A DNA stretch of 22,888 nucleotides. It comes from Caccovivens sp964594865 (GTDB lineage Bacteria; Bacillota; Clostridia; Christensenellales; UBA1242). The DNA lies in the NCBI GenBank assembly GCA_964594865.1, contig CAZQMZ010000013.1, positions 1-22,888 of the forward strand, read 5' to 3'. Shown one piece after another: positions 14,837 to 22,852 of the stretch. Every line of letters begins with the position of its first letter. Positions within the stretch are counted from its first letter, which is position 1. The notes beneath the pieces were generated by a model. The model was not told the origin of the DNA. It was given only the letters and a program-made list of their open reading frames with translations, and made no database searches. The position numbers and the translations under genes are program-made.

Positions 14837-16900
14837 TTATTTTGATAAATTTGCGGTTCGTTTTTCTTTTGCTTTACTGCTTGATTTAACAAGAAATTTG
14901 CTCGGTTTGGTGTTGCTTATGAAATATAGTTTGTGAAGAGCTCGCGTTGAAGAAACATAGAGAAGGTTGCGGTCAAGCTCGTTTTTATAGTTCTCGGCAT
15001 TGGCGTAAGGGATGATCACACAGTCAAATTCCACACCTTTTGCCATCGACGGTGTTGCTATGATTTTTTTGGAGTTCAATTTTCCACCGTTCAGCGTTTT
15101 AAATTTTTTAATCAAAGCACTTTCTTTTTTAAGTTTTCTTATTTCATCGGCGGTTTTACAAATGATGGCAATGCTTTCTCCATTTCCGCTTCGCAGTTGC
15201 AAAATCTTTTCAATTTCTGCCGGCACATTTTTTGTTCGTATAAATTCCACTTCTTCTCCATTTCGATTGACGTTGTTTGCCACGCGTTTGCCAAGAATCT
15301 TTTGAGAAAAGAGAGCAATTTGCATGGTGGAGCGATATGACTTGTTCAAAAATTTAATCTTCGACTTTGTCAATTTTGCAAGGTCATTGAGATAATTTTT
15401 GTAAATTGTGCGGTCAATGCTTTGATTGACGTCACCAAGATAAAGTTTTGGAACTTTCCATATTTGGTCGAACAAATGAAAATGACAAGGGGAATAGTCT
15501 TGCATTTCATCAACAATGACATATTTTGCGTCATAGTTGTTTTTAAGTCCAAACAAGCTTTCTTTAATCAAAAGCATTGGCGCAACGTCATAGGCTCCAA
15601 TATGTTTGATTGGTTTAAGTTCAATGCTTTCAAGAAAGAGGTTATAAATTTTCAATAGATCAGTGGTCAAAAATTTGTTGTATAAAAGTTTTTTCGCACG
15701 CTTAAAAAGTTCTGGGCGATTTGTTTGAGAAATATTGAACTTGTCTGTCATATATTCCGCAAGAATTTCGATGCGTTTGGCAACGGTCAAATTTTGGAGT
15801 TTGTTGAAATATAAATCATACAATTCTTCTTTTGAAATGACGACTTCACCAAAAGACATAGGTTTTGGTATGAAAAGGTTGCACAGACTTTTGTTTAAGA
15901 ATGTTTTTAAATCTTCCAAAAATTCGAAACTTGATTTAATGGCGATTTCGTTCAATTCTTCTTGCGATTGTTTGCTTATGACACGGTCCAACAACTCCTC
16001 GCGTGTTTCAAAATCAATTCCCAAAAGATGTCTTGTCATGTCAGAGAAGGTGGTTGTGAAAGCCTTTTCTTCGCCAAGAGATGGAAGAACTTCGCTGAGA
16101 TAGTTTGAAAACATTTCAGACGGAGATAAAATCAAGATGTCTTCGCTTTTGAGTTTGTCGCGATATTTATATAACAGATATGAAACGCGGTGCATGGCAA
16201 TGGAAGTCTTTCCTGATCCCGCCACGCCTTGAACAATTATGTTGGAAAAATCATCCGAACGAATGAGAATGTTTTGTTCTTTCTGTATTGTGGAAACAAT
16301 TTCATGCATTTTGGAGGAAGCATTGCGAGAAAGCTGTTCCATCAAAATTTCGTCGTCTATGATGAGATTGCTGTCAATATAATATTTCAACTTTCCATTT
16401 TCAATCCTATATTGTCTTTTCAAGGTGACATCGCCAGAAATTTTTCCGTCCATACAGGTGTATGAAGTTTTTCCAATCACGTCATAATAATACAGAGAAC
16501 TTATGTCTGCACGCCAATCATAGACAAAATTGTTTTTGCTTTCATCTTGAACATTTCCAAGCCCGATATAATATTTTTGTGGTGACTCATCTTCAGAACT
16601 TTGAAAATCAAAGCGTCCGAAATACGGATTTTTTTTCTGCTTTTTAAGCCTGTCAGCAAGATGTTTCAAAAGAACGTTTTGGTTCTCCAAATTTTCAATT
16701 TGCAGGTTTATTTGTGCGATTTCATCATCTGCTTCATCGTCTTTGAGTTCATAAAAATTTTCGGCAAAAAACTCTTTAAAAGATTGAATTTTTTCTTGAT
16801 TTTGTTTAAATTCTTTCTTACTTTTGTCGGCTATTTCATCAATTTTGACAAGGACTTTGTTTAAATATGCCTTCTCTTGCTCCAAAATTTTTTTGTTCAT
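14837..16900 (-). CDS. helD: HelD-like UvrD-family ATPase, RNA polymerase recycling factor
   Basis: I place the start at ATG 16900, which follows GGAGG (16910-16906) by five bases; the frame stays open 13 codons further but only through that ribosome site. The 687-aa protein resembles Bacillota (class II) HelD, which uses an N-terminal antiparallel coiled coil to enter the RNA polymerase secondary channel and ATP turnover to release stalled polymerase from DNA. Residues about 10-90 are a charged coiled coil. The Walker A motif is GVAGSGKTS (225-233), Walker B is VIVDEMQD (461-468), followed by GDVNQS, a KSYRST motif, AKGVEFDCVIIP, and motif VI as LLYVSSTRAL near the C terminus. It is somewhat shorter than the B. 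subtilis protein. It starts 35 bases after gyrA on the same strand and is likely co-transcribed. A UvrD-type DNA helicase is the alternative, but the coiled coil and the wide split between Walker A and B favour HelD. Confidence 0.88.
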   Translation of the reverse strand: MNKKILEQEKAYLNKVLVKIDEIADKSKKEFKQNQEKIQSFKEFFAENFYELKDDEADDEIAQINLQIENLENQNVLLKHLADRLKKQKKNPYFGRFDFQSSEDESPQKYYIGLGNVQDESKNNFVYDWRADISSLYYYDVIGKTSYTCMDGKISGDVTLKRQYRIENGKLKYYIDSNLIIDDEILMEQLSRNASSKMHEIVSTIQKEQNILIRSDDFSNIIVQGVAGSGKTSIAMHRVSYLLYKYRDKLKSEDILILSPSEMFSNYLSEVLPSLGEEKAFTTTFSDMTRHLLGIDFETREELLDRVISKQSQEELNEIAIKSSFEFLEDLKTFLNKSLCNLFIPKPMSFGEVVISKEELYDLYFNKLQNLTVAKRIEILAEYMTDKFNISQTNRPELFKRAKKLLYNKFLTTDLLKIYNLFLESIELKPIKHIGAYDVAPMLLIKESLFGLKNNYDAKYVIVDEMQDYSPCHFHLFDQIWKVPKLYLGDVNQSIDRTIYKNYLNDLAKLTKSKIKFLNKSYRSTMQIALFSQKILGKRVANNVNRNGEEVEFIRTKNVPAEIEKILQLRSGNGESIAIICKTADEIRKLKKESALIKKFKTLNGGKLNSKKIIATPSMAKGVEFDCVIIPYANAENYKNELDRNLLYVSSTRALHKLYFISNTKPSKFLVKSSSKAKEKRTANLSK

Positions 16901-16935
16901 GCTTTCCTCCAAAGTTTTGTTAACCTTTCGGATCA

Positions 16936-19518
16936 TCAATTTTCAGATGGATTTTCCGGAATGATTGCTTCTGGGGATGTTTCTGCATCGATTGCGATGT
17001 TGTCACTTTCAGACAAAAGGTCCATATTGCTGTCGGTTGCAATGTTTTCAACGCTTTCATCTTTTTCTGTCAGTGCCACGCAAGTGATTTGTGCGTCGTT
17101 TTTGAGTCTCATAATCTTCACACCTTGGCTGACGCGTGAGAAATGACTTATTCCGTCAATAGGTGTGCGGATGATCACACCACTGTTGGTTATGACCAAA
17201 AGGTCGCAAGTTTCTTCAATTTGCATCAAGGTGTTGAGCTTGCCCGTTTTGTCGTTAAACACGCCGGCTTTGATGCCCATTCCACCACGTTGTTGAAGTC
17301 GGAATTCTTCAACAGGGGACAGCTTGCCATATCCCTTTTCTGAAATGGTCAAAATGTTGCTGCCATCGTGCACAATTTCCATGCTGACAACAAAGTCGTC
17401 ACCGGTGAGTTTTATACTTTTCACGCCTTGGCTGTCGCGTCCAACTGTGCGCACATCTGTTTCTATGAAGCGTATGCATTTTCCGTTGTGTGTGGCAACC
17501 AAAATGTCGTCACGGCCTTGTGTGATTTTTGCAGAGATGAGTTCATCTCCTTCCAAAAGTTTGATGGCAATTTTTCCGCCTTTTCGGATGTTTTCATATT
17601 CTTTAAGCGGGGTCTTTTTGATAAGTCCATTTTTTGTTGCCAAAACAAGATTGCCCGTTGAATCCTTTTTCATTGGAATGATTTCTGTCACCTTTTCGCC
17701 AAGAGAGAGTTGCAAAAGATTGATCATTGCACGACCTTTTGCTTGACGTTGCGCTTCTGGAATTTCGTATGCTTTTGCAGAATAAACTTTTCCCAGATTG
17801 GTGAAGAAAAGAAGGTCATCGTGTGTTGAGGCGACATACATTCGAATCACGAAGTCTTCATCTTTGGTCTTATGAGCGGTGATTCCAACTCCACCACGGT
17901 GTTGCGCTTTATATTCATCCACTGACATACGTTTGATGTATCCTTCATATGTCATGGAGATGATGACATCTTCTTCAGCAATCAAATCTTCAATGTCTAT
18001 TCCGCCCATTTCCATGGAGATTTCTGTTTTACGTTCATCGCCAAAACTGTTTTTGACATTTTCCAAATCATCGCGGATGATTTTCAGTACGCGTTCTGGT
18101 TTATCCAAAATGTCTTTAAGGTCAATGATTGTTTTCTCAAGCTGAGCCAACTCTTCTTTCAATTTGTCAACTTCCAAACTCGTCAGTCGTGAAAGTTTCA
18201 TTTCCAAAATTGCATTTGCTTGAATTTCATCAAGTTCAAAATTGGACGTCAAATTTATGGTTGCTTCTTGTCTGTCTTTTGATTTCTTTATGATTTGCAC
18301 AACTTCGTCAATGTTTGCAAGTGCAATGACAAGGCCTTTGACGATATGCTCTCGCTCTTGTGCTTTTTTGAGGTCATATTTCGTCTTTCGAACAACCACT
18401 TCTTTTTGGTGTTCGAGATAATAAAAGAGCATTTCTTTGAGATTCAACACCTTTGGAACGCCGTTCACAAGAGCCAGCATGATAATTCCACTGCTTTGTT
18501 GAAGCATGGTGTGTTTATATAAGAGATTGAGCACAACTTGAGAGTTTGCGTCTTTCTTTATGTCCACAATGACACGAAGTCCATCGCGGTCACTTTCATC
18601 GCGAAGGTCGCTTATGCCTTCAATCTTCTTGTTTTTCACAAGGTCTGCAATTTGTGTTATGAAGCGCGCTTTGTTGACGCCATAAGGAATTTCAGTGATG
18701 ACAATACGTTCTCTTCCTGATGAAGTTTCTTCAATTTCGGCTCGTCCACGCACCAAAATTCCACCACGACCGGTCTTATATGCGTGCTTGACTGCCGTGC
18801 GTCCCATGATTATGCCTCCAGTTGGATAGTCTGGGGCAGGAATGATTTTGATAAGTTCGTCAATGTCGATGTCTGGGTTGTCAATCAAGGCTTGCACGCC
18901 ATTGATGACTTCTGTCAAGTTGTGTGGCGGGATGTTTGTTGCCATACCAACGGCAATTCCGTCTGCACCATTCACAAGCAAATTTGGAAATTTTGCTGGC
19001 AAAACGGAAGGTTGCATGAGAGTGTCGTCAAAGTTTGGATAGAAATCCACCGTTTCTTTGTCGATGTCTTGAAGCATAAGCCCAGCAATCTTGGAAAGAC
19101 GTGCTTCGGTGTAACGCATTGCAGCGGCAGGATCACCGTCCACAGAACCAAAGTTTCCGTGACCGTCCACAAGGGGATAGCGAATGGAGAAATCTTGTGC
19201 AAGACGAACCAAAGCGTCATAAATTGAACTGTCGCCATGTGGGTGATATTTACCCATAACTTCACCGACAATTCTTGCTGATTTTTTGTGCGGGTTGTTA
19301 TAGAAATTGTTGAGCTCGCCCATTGAATATAAAATTCTTCTGTGAACAGGCTTCAAACCATCTCGCACATCCGGAATTGCACGGCTGACATTCACTGCCA
19401 TTGCATAGGCAATGAAAGACTTTTTAAGTTCACCAACAACTTCAATCGGTTGAACTTTTTCTTTCTCCAAAACTTCTTTCAGATTTTTTCTTCTCTCTTC
19501 TTCGTCTTTTTTACTCAT
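16936..19518 (-). CDS. gyrA: DNA gyrase subunit A
   Basis: An 860-aa type IIA topoisomerase subunit that cuts and rejoins DNA and, with GyrB, introduces negative supercoils. The winged-helix core has RAIPDVRDGLKPVHRR (46-61), the quinolone-determining region HPHGDSSIYD (92-101) with S97 and D101 at the sites equivalent to E. coli S83 and D87, and the catalytic Y136 in AAMRYTEARL. Both resistance positions are wild-type. The C-terminal beta-pinwheel starts near 520; its GyrA-box is QHRGGVG (539-545), a weaker form of QRRGGKG, and a related QQRGGMG occurs later. The protein ends in an acidic tail of about 40 residues. A GAGGGA ribosome site precedes ATG 19518. It lies 16 bases after the MazG-like reading frame and 35 bases before helD, in one minus-strand transcription unit. 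Confidence 0.98.
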   Translation of the reverse strand: MSKKDEEERRKNLKEVLEKEKVQPIEVVGELKKSFIAYAMAVNVSRAIPDVRDGLKPVHRRILYSMGELNNFYNNPHKKSARIVGEVMGKYHPHGDSSIYDALVRLAQDFSIRYPLVDGHGNFGSVDGDPAAAMRYTEARLSKIAGLMLQDIDKETVDFYPNFDDTLMQPSVLPAKFPNLLVNGADGIAVGMATNIPPHNLTEVINGVQALIDNPDIDIDELIKIIPAPDYPTGGIIMGRTAVKHAYKTGRGGILVRGRAEIEETSSGRERIVITEIPYGVNKARFITQIADLVKNKKIEGISDLRDESDRDGLRVIVDIKKDANSQVVLNLLYKHTMLQQSSGIIMLALVNGVPKVLNLKEMLFYYLEHQKEVVVRKTKYDLKKAQEREHIVKGLVIALANIDEVVQIIKKSKDRQEATINLTSNFELDEIQANAILEMKLSRLTSLEVDKLKEELAQLEKTIIDLKDILDKPERVLKIIRDDLENVKNSFGDERKTEISMEMGGIDIEDLIAEEDVIISMTYEGYIKRMSVDEYKAQHRGGVGITAHKTKDEDFVIRMYVASTHDDLLFFTNLGKVYSAKAYEIPEAQRQAKGRAMINLLQLSLGEKVTEIIPMKKDSTGNLVLATKNGLIKKTPLKEYENIRKGGKIAIKLLEGDELISAKITQGRDDILVATHNGKCIRFIETDVRTVGRDSQGVKSIKLTGDDFVVSMEIVHDGSNILTISEKGYGKLSPVEEFRLQQRGGMGIKAGVFNDKTGKLNTLMQIEETCDLLVITNSGVIIRTPIDGISHFSRVSQGVKIMRLKNDAQITCVALTEKDESVENIATDSNMDLLSESDNIAIDAETSPEAIIPENPSEN

Positions 19519-19534
19519 CTTTTTCCCTCATCTT

Positions 19535-19930
19535 TTATCTTTGTCTTTCCAAATTTTTCTCTTCGTTTTTGTTGAATTTATTTTTTTTGTTAGATTCAAA
19601 AAGCTCTATTTTGTTGGCAACATAAAATGCGCCTTTCCTTCTTAAATCTTCAAAGATGTCTTCTTCAGGCGGATATTTCTTCCAAAGTGTGAGAAAATCG
19701 GGCATTTTTTCAACACTGTCAACAACTTCTTTTTTTATTGGATTTTCATCAGTGATGAAATAATCAAGTGCTTTAAGCCGTTTCATGTCTGCTTGAGAAA
19801 TGTGTTTCAAAGAACAGGAAACATATTTTTCTAATGGAGTTCCATAATGCAAATAATATTGAAAACTTTGTCTTTCCTCTTCGGGGGAATAGGTGTCACC
19901 TTTTGTTTTCAAATATTCTTTGAAATTCAT
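19535..19930 (-). CDS. Uncharacterised 131-aa protein, possible separate gene in the MazG-like frame
   Basis: Inside the 214-aa frame, ATG 19930 (MNFKEYLKTKGDTYS) is preceded by AAAGGAG (19945-19939) with an eight-base spacer. This is a better ribosome site than that of the longer frame. The product is a soluble, charged 131-aa protein with a YSPEEER segment, two cysteine-serine positions and a Lys/Asn/Glu-rich tail. I do not recognise it. It probably was an independent gene between the MazG-like gene and gyrA, and the two are now fused in frame, perhaps by an indel in the A8 tract upstream. Translation from 19930 is likely even if the upstream part is dead. Confidence 0.5.
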   Translation of the reverse strand: MNFKEYLKTKGDTYSPEEERQSFQYYLHYGTPLEKYVSCSLKHISQADMKRLKALDYFITDENPIKKEVVDSVEKMPDFLTLWKKYPPEEDIFEDLRRKGAFYVANKIELFESNKKNKFNKNEEKNLERQR

Positions 19931-20256
19931 ATTTTTTTCTCCTTTGTTTTTGCAAATGGATGTCATTTTTTTTGAATATTCTTTCGCTCTTTCTGCACCT
20001 TTTTTGATTTTGATTTGTTTGATTTCTTCAACTTTATTAAAGCCGTTGAACATAAAATTCAGTTCTTCTAGACAAATTTCCATGTCAGCAATACCATCCA
20101 GAATTTTGGTGACAAGTTCATTTTCATCTTTGGAAATGTCAATGCCTTTTCTCTTAAATTTGCTTATTGCTTTAATCACTTCGCTTGCTTCTTCAATGGA
20201 TATTTGTAGAATGTGGTCATCGCCATAAATTTTTTATAAGGATTTTCCTTTTTCAT
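19535..20256 (-). pseudogene. MazG-like pyrophosphohydrolase gene, frameshifted, between gyrB and gyrA
   Basis: The gene begins at ATG 20256, 27 bases after gyrB, with AAGGGA upstream, encoding MKKENPYKK. A run of six A (minus strand; 20235-20230) then puts the reading frame out by one. One extra A would join it to YGDDHILQISIEEASEVIKA and the rest. The intact frame is open from a GTG at 20179 to 19535 (214 aa). The pattern GDDHxLQxxIEEASEVIKAISKxKRKG...IADMEICLEEL matches phage-type MazG-like nucleotide pyrophosphohydrolases, which hydrolyse NTPs or dNTPs to monophosphates. The EExxE half of the metal site is present, but the ExxD half reads GIAD, so its Glu is lost. A second homopolymer (eight A, 19973-19966) may also carry an indel; with seven A the MazG part would stop at KEYSKK. 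Decay, sequencing error or slippage are all possible. Confidence 0.65.
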
Positions 20257-20283
20257 ATAAATCTTCCCTTATTTTTTATGACA

Positions 20284-22308
20284 TCACACATCAAGGTCGG
20301 TGACTAGTGTGGCGTTTTCTTCAATAAATTTTCTTCTCAAATCCACATCTTCACCCATAAGTTCTGTGAACACTTTGTCTGCCTCAATGGCGTCTTCCAT
20401 GGTGATTTGAAGAAGAATTCTGTGCTCTGGGTTCATGGTTGTTTCCCAAAGTTGCTCTGGGTTCATTTCACCAAGACCTTTATATCTTTGCAGTGTGGTT
20501 CCTTTTCTGCCATTTTCGTCAAACCACTTGTTTAGTTCGTCATCATTATAGAAATAGAAGTCTTCTTTGTTTCGTGAAACTTTGTAAAGCGGTGGTTGAG
20601 CCGCATAGACATGTCCTTTTTCAATCAGTGGGCGCATGAAGCGGAAGAAGAAGGTCAAAAGCAGGATTCGAATGTGCGCGCCGTCGACATCGGCATCGGA
20701 CATGCATATGATTTTGTTATAGCGTAATTTACTTTCATCAAAATCGTTGCCTGTGCCACAACCAAAGGCCGTTATCATTGCGCGAATTTCGGCATTTTCA
20801 AGGATGCGGTTAAGTCTTGCCTTCTCCACGTTCAAAATCTTTCCACGTAGTGGTAAAATGGCTTGAAAACGGCGGTCACGGCCTTGTTTTGCAGAGCCAC
20901 CAGCCGAATCTCCTTCCACGATGTATATTTCGCACAAACTGCTGTCTTTTTCGGAACAGTCGGCAAGTTTTCCGGGCAGTGTGGTGCTTTCGAGAACTCC
21001 CTTTCGTCTCGTCAACTCTCGGGCATTTCTGGCGGCGTCACGGGCGCGTTGGGCGGTGATTGACTTCATGATCAATTCTCTTGCTTCGCTTGGATGTTCT
21101 TCCAAATAGTCTCCAAATGCACCTTGCATGGCTTTATAGACTATGGTGCGCATCTCGCTGTTGCCAAGTTTGGTTTTGGTTTGCCCTTCAAATTGTGGCT
21201 CACGAAGTTTGACAGAAATGACAGCAGTGATTCCTTCACGACAATCTTCTCCGGAAAGTTTCTCATTTTCTTTAATCAGTTTGTTTTTGATTGCATAGTC
21301 ATTGATGACTTTTGAAAGGGCATTTTTGAAACCTTCCAAATGCGTTCCGCCTTCTTCGGTGTTGATGTTGTTGGCATAGGTGTTGATGATTTCGTTGTAG
21401 CTGTCATTATATTGAAAGCAAACTTCAACTTCGTTGATGACATCACCTTTTTCGTTGTGGTTGAATTTGTTGAAGTAGACAGGATATGAAAGGAGAGTTT
21501 GTTTGCCTTGATTGAGAAAGTTGACAAACTCAATAATTCCACCCTTAAATTCAAATCGATCACTTCGCTCTTGACCTTCACGACGATCTTCCAGTGTGAT
21601 GACAAGTCCTTTGTTTAAAAATGCAATTTCACGAAAGCGGTTTTTGAGATTGTCATAGGAAAAATCAACTGTTTCAAAAATTTCTGAGTCAGGATAAAAT
21701 GTCACGGTTGTGCCGGTTTTGTCAGTTGAGCCAAGAACTTTAAGTGGTGCCAAAGCTCGTCCACGTGAAAATTCGATGAAATGGTGCTTTCCACCTTGAT
21801 ATACATCCACAGTCAGTTTCGTGGAAAGAGCATTGACGCAAGAAACACCAACTCCGTGCAGTCCACCTGAAATTTTATATCCTTCTCCGCCAAACTTTCC
21901 ACCGGCATGCAATTTTGTCAAAACAACTTCAACGGCGCTTTTCCCTTCTTTTGGAATGATGCCTGTTGGAATTCCTCGACCATTGTCAGAAACGGAGCAT
22001 GAGCCATCGGCATTCAGCAGAACATCAATTTGGGTGCAATAGCCAGCAAGAGCCTCGTCGATGGAGTTGTCCACGACTTCTTGAACAAGGTGATGTAGAC
22101 CATGTGAGTCGGTTGAGCCAATATACATTCCCGGACGTTTTCGGACAGGTTCAAGTCCTTCCAAGACTTGAATTTCATTGGCGTCATATTTGATGCTTTT
22201 TGAAAGTTTTTCTTTTTCTTGCTTTTCCAACTCATCGTTTTGTTCTTCAACATCAAACGAATTTGCTGTTTCGGCAATTTCAATGTTTTCATTTTCAAAG
22301 TTTTCCAT
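20284..22308 (-). CDS. gyrB: DNA gyrase subunit B
   Basis: A 674-aa ATPase subunit of DNA gyrase. An acidic 40-residue N-terminal extension (Glu/Asn-rich) precedes the GHKL ATPase domain, which has the catalytic E77 and N81 in EVVDNSIDEA, D108 in SDNGRGIP and the lid segment GGLHGVG. The transducer domain follows. The TOPRIM domain has EGDSAGG starting at E465 and SDADVDG (537-543), the metal-binding acids of the cleavage site. QRYKGLGEMNPEQL near the C terminus contacts GyrA. There is no Gram-negative insert, so this is the short (Bacillota-like) form. ATG 22308 follows AAAGGGA at a rather long 11-base spacing. It heads the gyrB-mazG-like-gyrA-helD cluster; candidate promoters are at 22345-22385. 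Confidence 0.98.
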   Translation of the reverse strand: MENFENENIEIAETANSFDVEEQNDELEKQEKEKLSKSIKYDANEIQVLEGLEPVRKRPGMYIGSTDSHGLHHLVQEVVDNSIDEALAGYCTQIDVLLNADGSCSVSDNGRGIPTGIIPKEGKSAVEVVLTKLHAGGKFGGEGYKISGGLHGVGVSCVNALSTKLTVDVYQGGKHHFIEFSRGRALAPLKVLGSTDKTGTTVTFYPDSEIFETVDFSYDNLKNRFREIAFLNKGLVITLEDRREGQERSDRFEFKGGIIEFVNFLNQGKQTLLSYPVYFNKFNHNEKGDVINEVEVCFQYNDSYNEIINTYANNINTEEGGTHLEGFKNALSKVINDYAIKNKLIKENEKLSGEDCREGITAVISVKLREPQFEGQTKTKLGNSEMRTIVYKAMQGAFGDYLEEHPSEARELIMKSITAQRARDAARNARELTRRKGVLESTTLPGKLADCSEKDSSLCEIYIVEGDSAGGSAKQGRDRRFQAILPLRGKILNVEKARLNRILENAEIRAMITAFGCGTGNDFDESKLRYNKIICMSDADVDGAHIRILLLTFFFRFMRPLIEKGHVYAAQPPLYKVSRNKEDFYFYNDDELNKWFDENGRKGTTLQRYKGLGEMNPEQLWETTMNPEHRILLQITMEDAIEADKVFTELMGEDVDLRRKFIEENATLVTDLDV

Positions 22309-22344
22309 GACAAGAATATTCCCTTTATATATAATATATATACT

Positions 22345-22385
22345 ATTATAACATATATATATAAGAAATGGAAGTGTTTTGACAA
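22345..22385 (-). promoter_or_regulatory. Promoter region of the gyrB operon in a TA-repeat tract
   Basis: On the minus strand TTGTCA (22385-22380), 16 bases and TATATA (22363-22358) form one candidate. TATAAT (22350-22345), preceded by TGT, forms a second with a poor -35. The 35 bases from 22328 to 22363 are nearly all alternating A/T, which melts easily. Gyrase promoters are known to respond to supercoiling in other bacteria; that link here is an inference. Confidence 0.5.
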
Positions 22386-22505
22386 TTTTTTTTAATTTTA
22401 AGTACTGAAAAAGACAAATTTTTCATATATTTTTCAAGTGGAAGAGGCTAAATTCTTTTGATTGTTTATGATTTTTGCAAATTTTTATTTTTTTTGAAAA
22501 AACTA
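22386..22505. other. AT-rich divergent spacer between gyrB and tRNA-fMet
   Basis: I see no gene, hairpin or protein-binding motif here beyond the promoters that flank it. Confidence 0.5.
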
Positions 22506-22535
22506 TTGACAAAATTGAGACAAAAAGTATACAAT
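22506..22535 (+). promoter_or_regulatory. Promoter of tRNA-fMet
   Basis: TTGACA (22506-22511) and TACAAT (22530-22535) are 18 bases apart. Transcription would begin near 22542, only four bases before the tRNA. Confidence 0.7.
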
Positions 22536-22545
22536 ATAAGAGCAA

Positions 22546-22622
<77 letters not shown>

Positions 22623-22630
22623 AAATAAGG

Positions 22631-22654
22631 CCAGACGAAGAGTCTGGTTTTTTT
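22631..22654 (+). terminator. Terminator of tRNA-fMet (repeat copy 1)
   Basis: CCAGAC (22631-22636) pairs with GTCTGG (22642-22647) around GAAGA, followed by seven T. It is part of the 173-bp repeat and recurs unchanged at 22804-22827. Confidence 0.93.
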
Positions 22655-22662
22655 ATTTTGCA

Positions 22663-22679
22663 GGGTTGTGTGCCCGGCG
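22663..22679 (-). repeat. Inverted copy of the tRNA-fMet anticodon arm (copy 1)
   Basis: GGGTTGTGTGCCCGGCG reads on the minus strand as CGCCGGGCACACAACCC, matching 15 of 17 bases of the tRNA segment CGCCGGGCTCATAACCC (22571-22587). The second unit's version at 22836-22852 matches 16 of 17. Confidence 0.75.
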
Positions 22680-22708
22680 GGCGAAAGCGAGCCGGAAGCT
22701 CCAGCCGA

Positions 22709-22729
22709 GCAATAACGAAAAGTTATTGC
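22709..22729. repeat. Perfect hairpin in the GC-rich repeat element
   Basis: GCAATAAC (22709-22716) pairs with GTTATTGC (22722-22729) around GAAAA. In copy 2 the window ends inside the first arm of the same hairpin. A direct repeat CGGAGT-GAAA-CGGAGT follows it (22738-22753). Confidence 0.75.
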
Positions 22730-22753
22730 GAACGCCACGGAGTGAAACGGAGT

Positions 22754-22795
<42 letters not shown>

Positions 22796-22803
22796 AAGTA
22801 AGG

Positions 22804-22827
22804 CCAGACGAAGAGTCTGGTTTTTTT
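22804..22827 (+). terminator. Duplicate terminator (repeat copy 2)
   Basis: Identical CCAGAC-GAAGA-GTCTGG hairpin with seven T, 173 bases after the first. It would stop read-through past the first terminator. Confidence 0.85.
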
Positions 22828-22835
22828 ATTTTGCA

Positions 22836-22852
22836 GGGTTATGTGCCCGGCG
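22836..22852 (-). repeat. Inverted copy of the anticodon arm (copy 2)
   Basis: GGGTTATGTGCCCGGCG is the reverse complement of CGCCGGGCACATAACCC, one mismatch from the tRNA-fMet anticodon arm. It matches the tRNA better than the copy 1 version does. Confidence 0.75.

Noticed and set aside
16901..16939. Start of helD at 16939
   Set aside because: The extra 13 codons overlap the gyrA stop and the GGAGG that serves ATG 16900.
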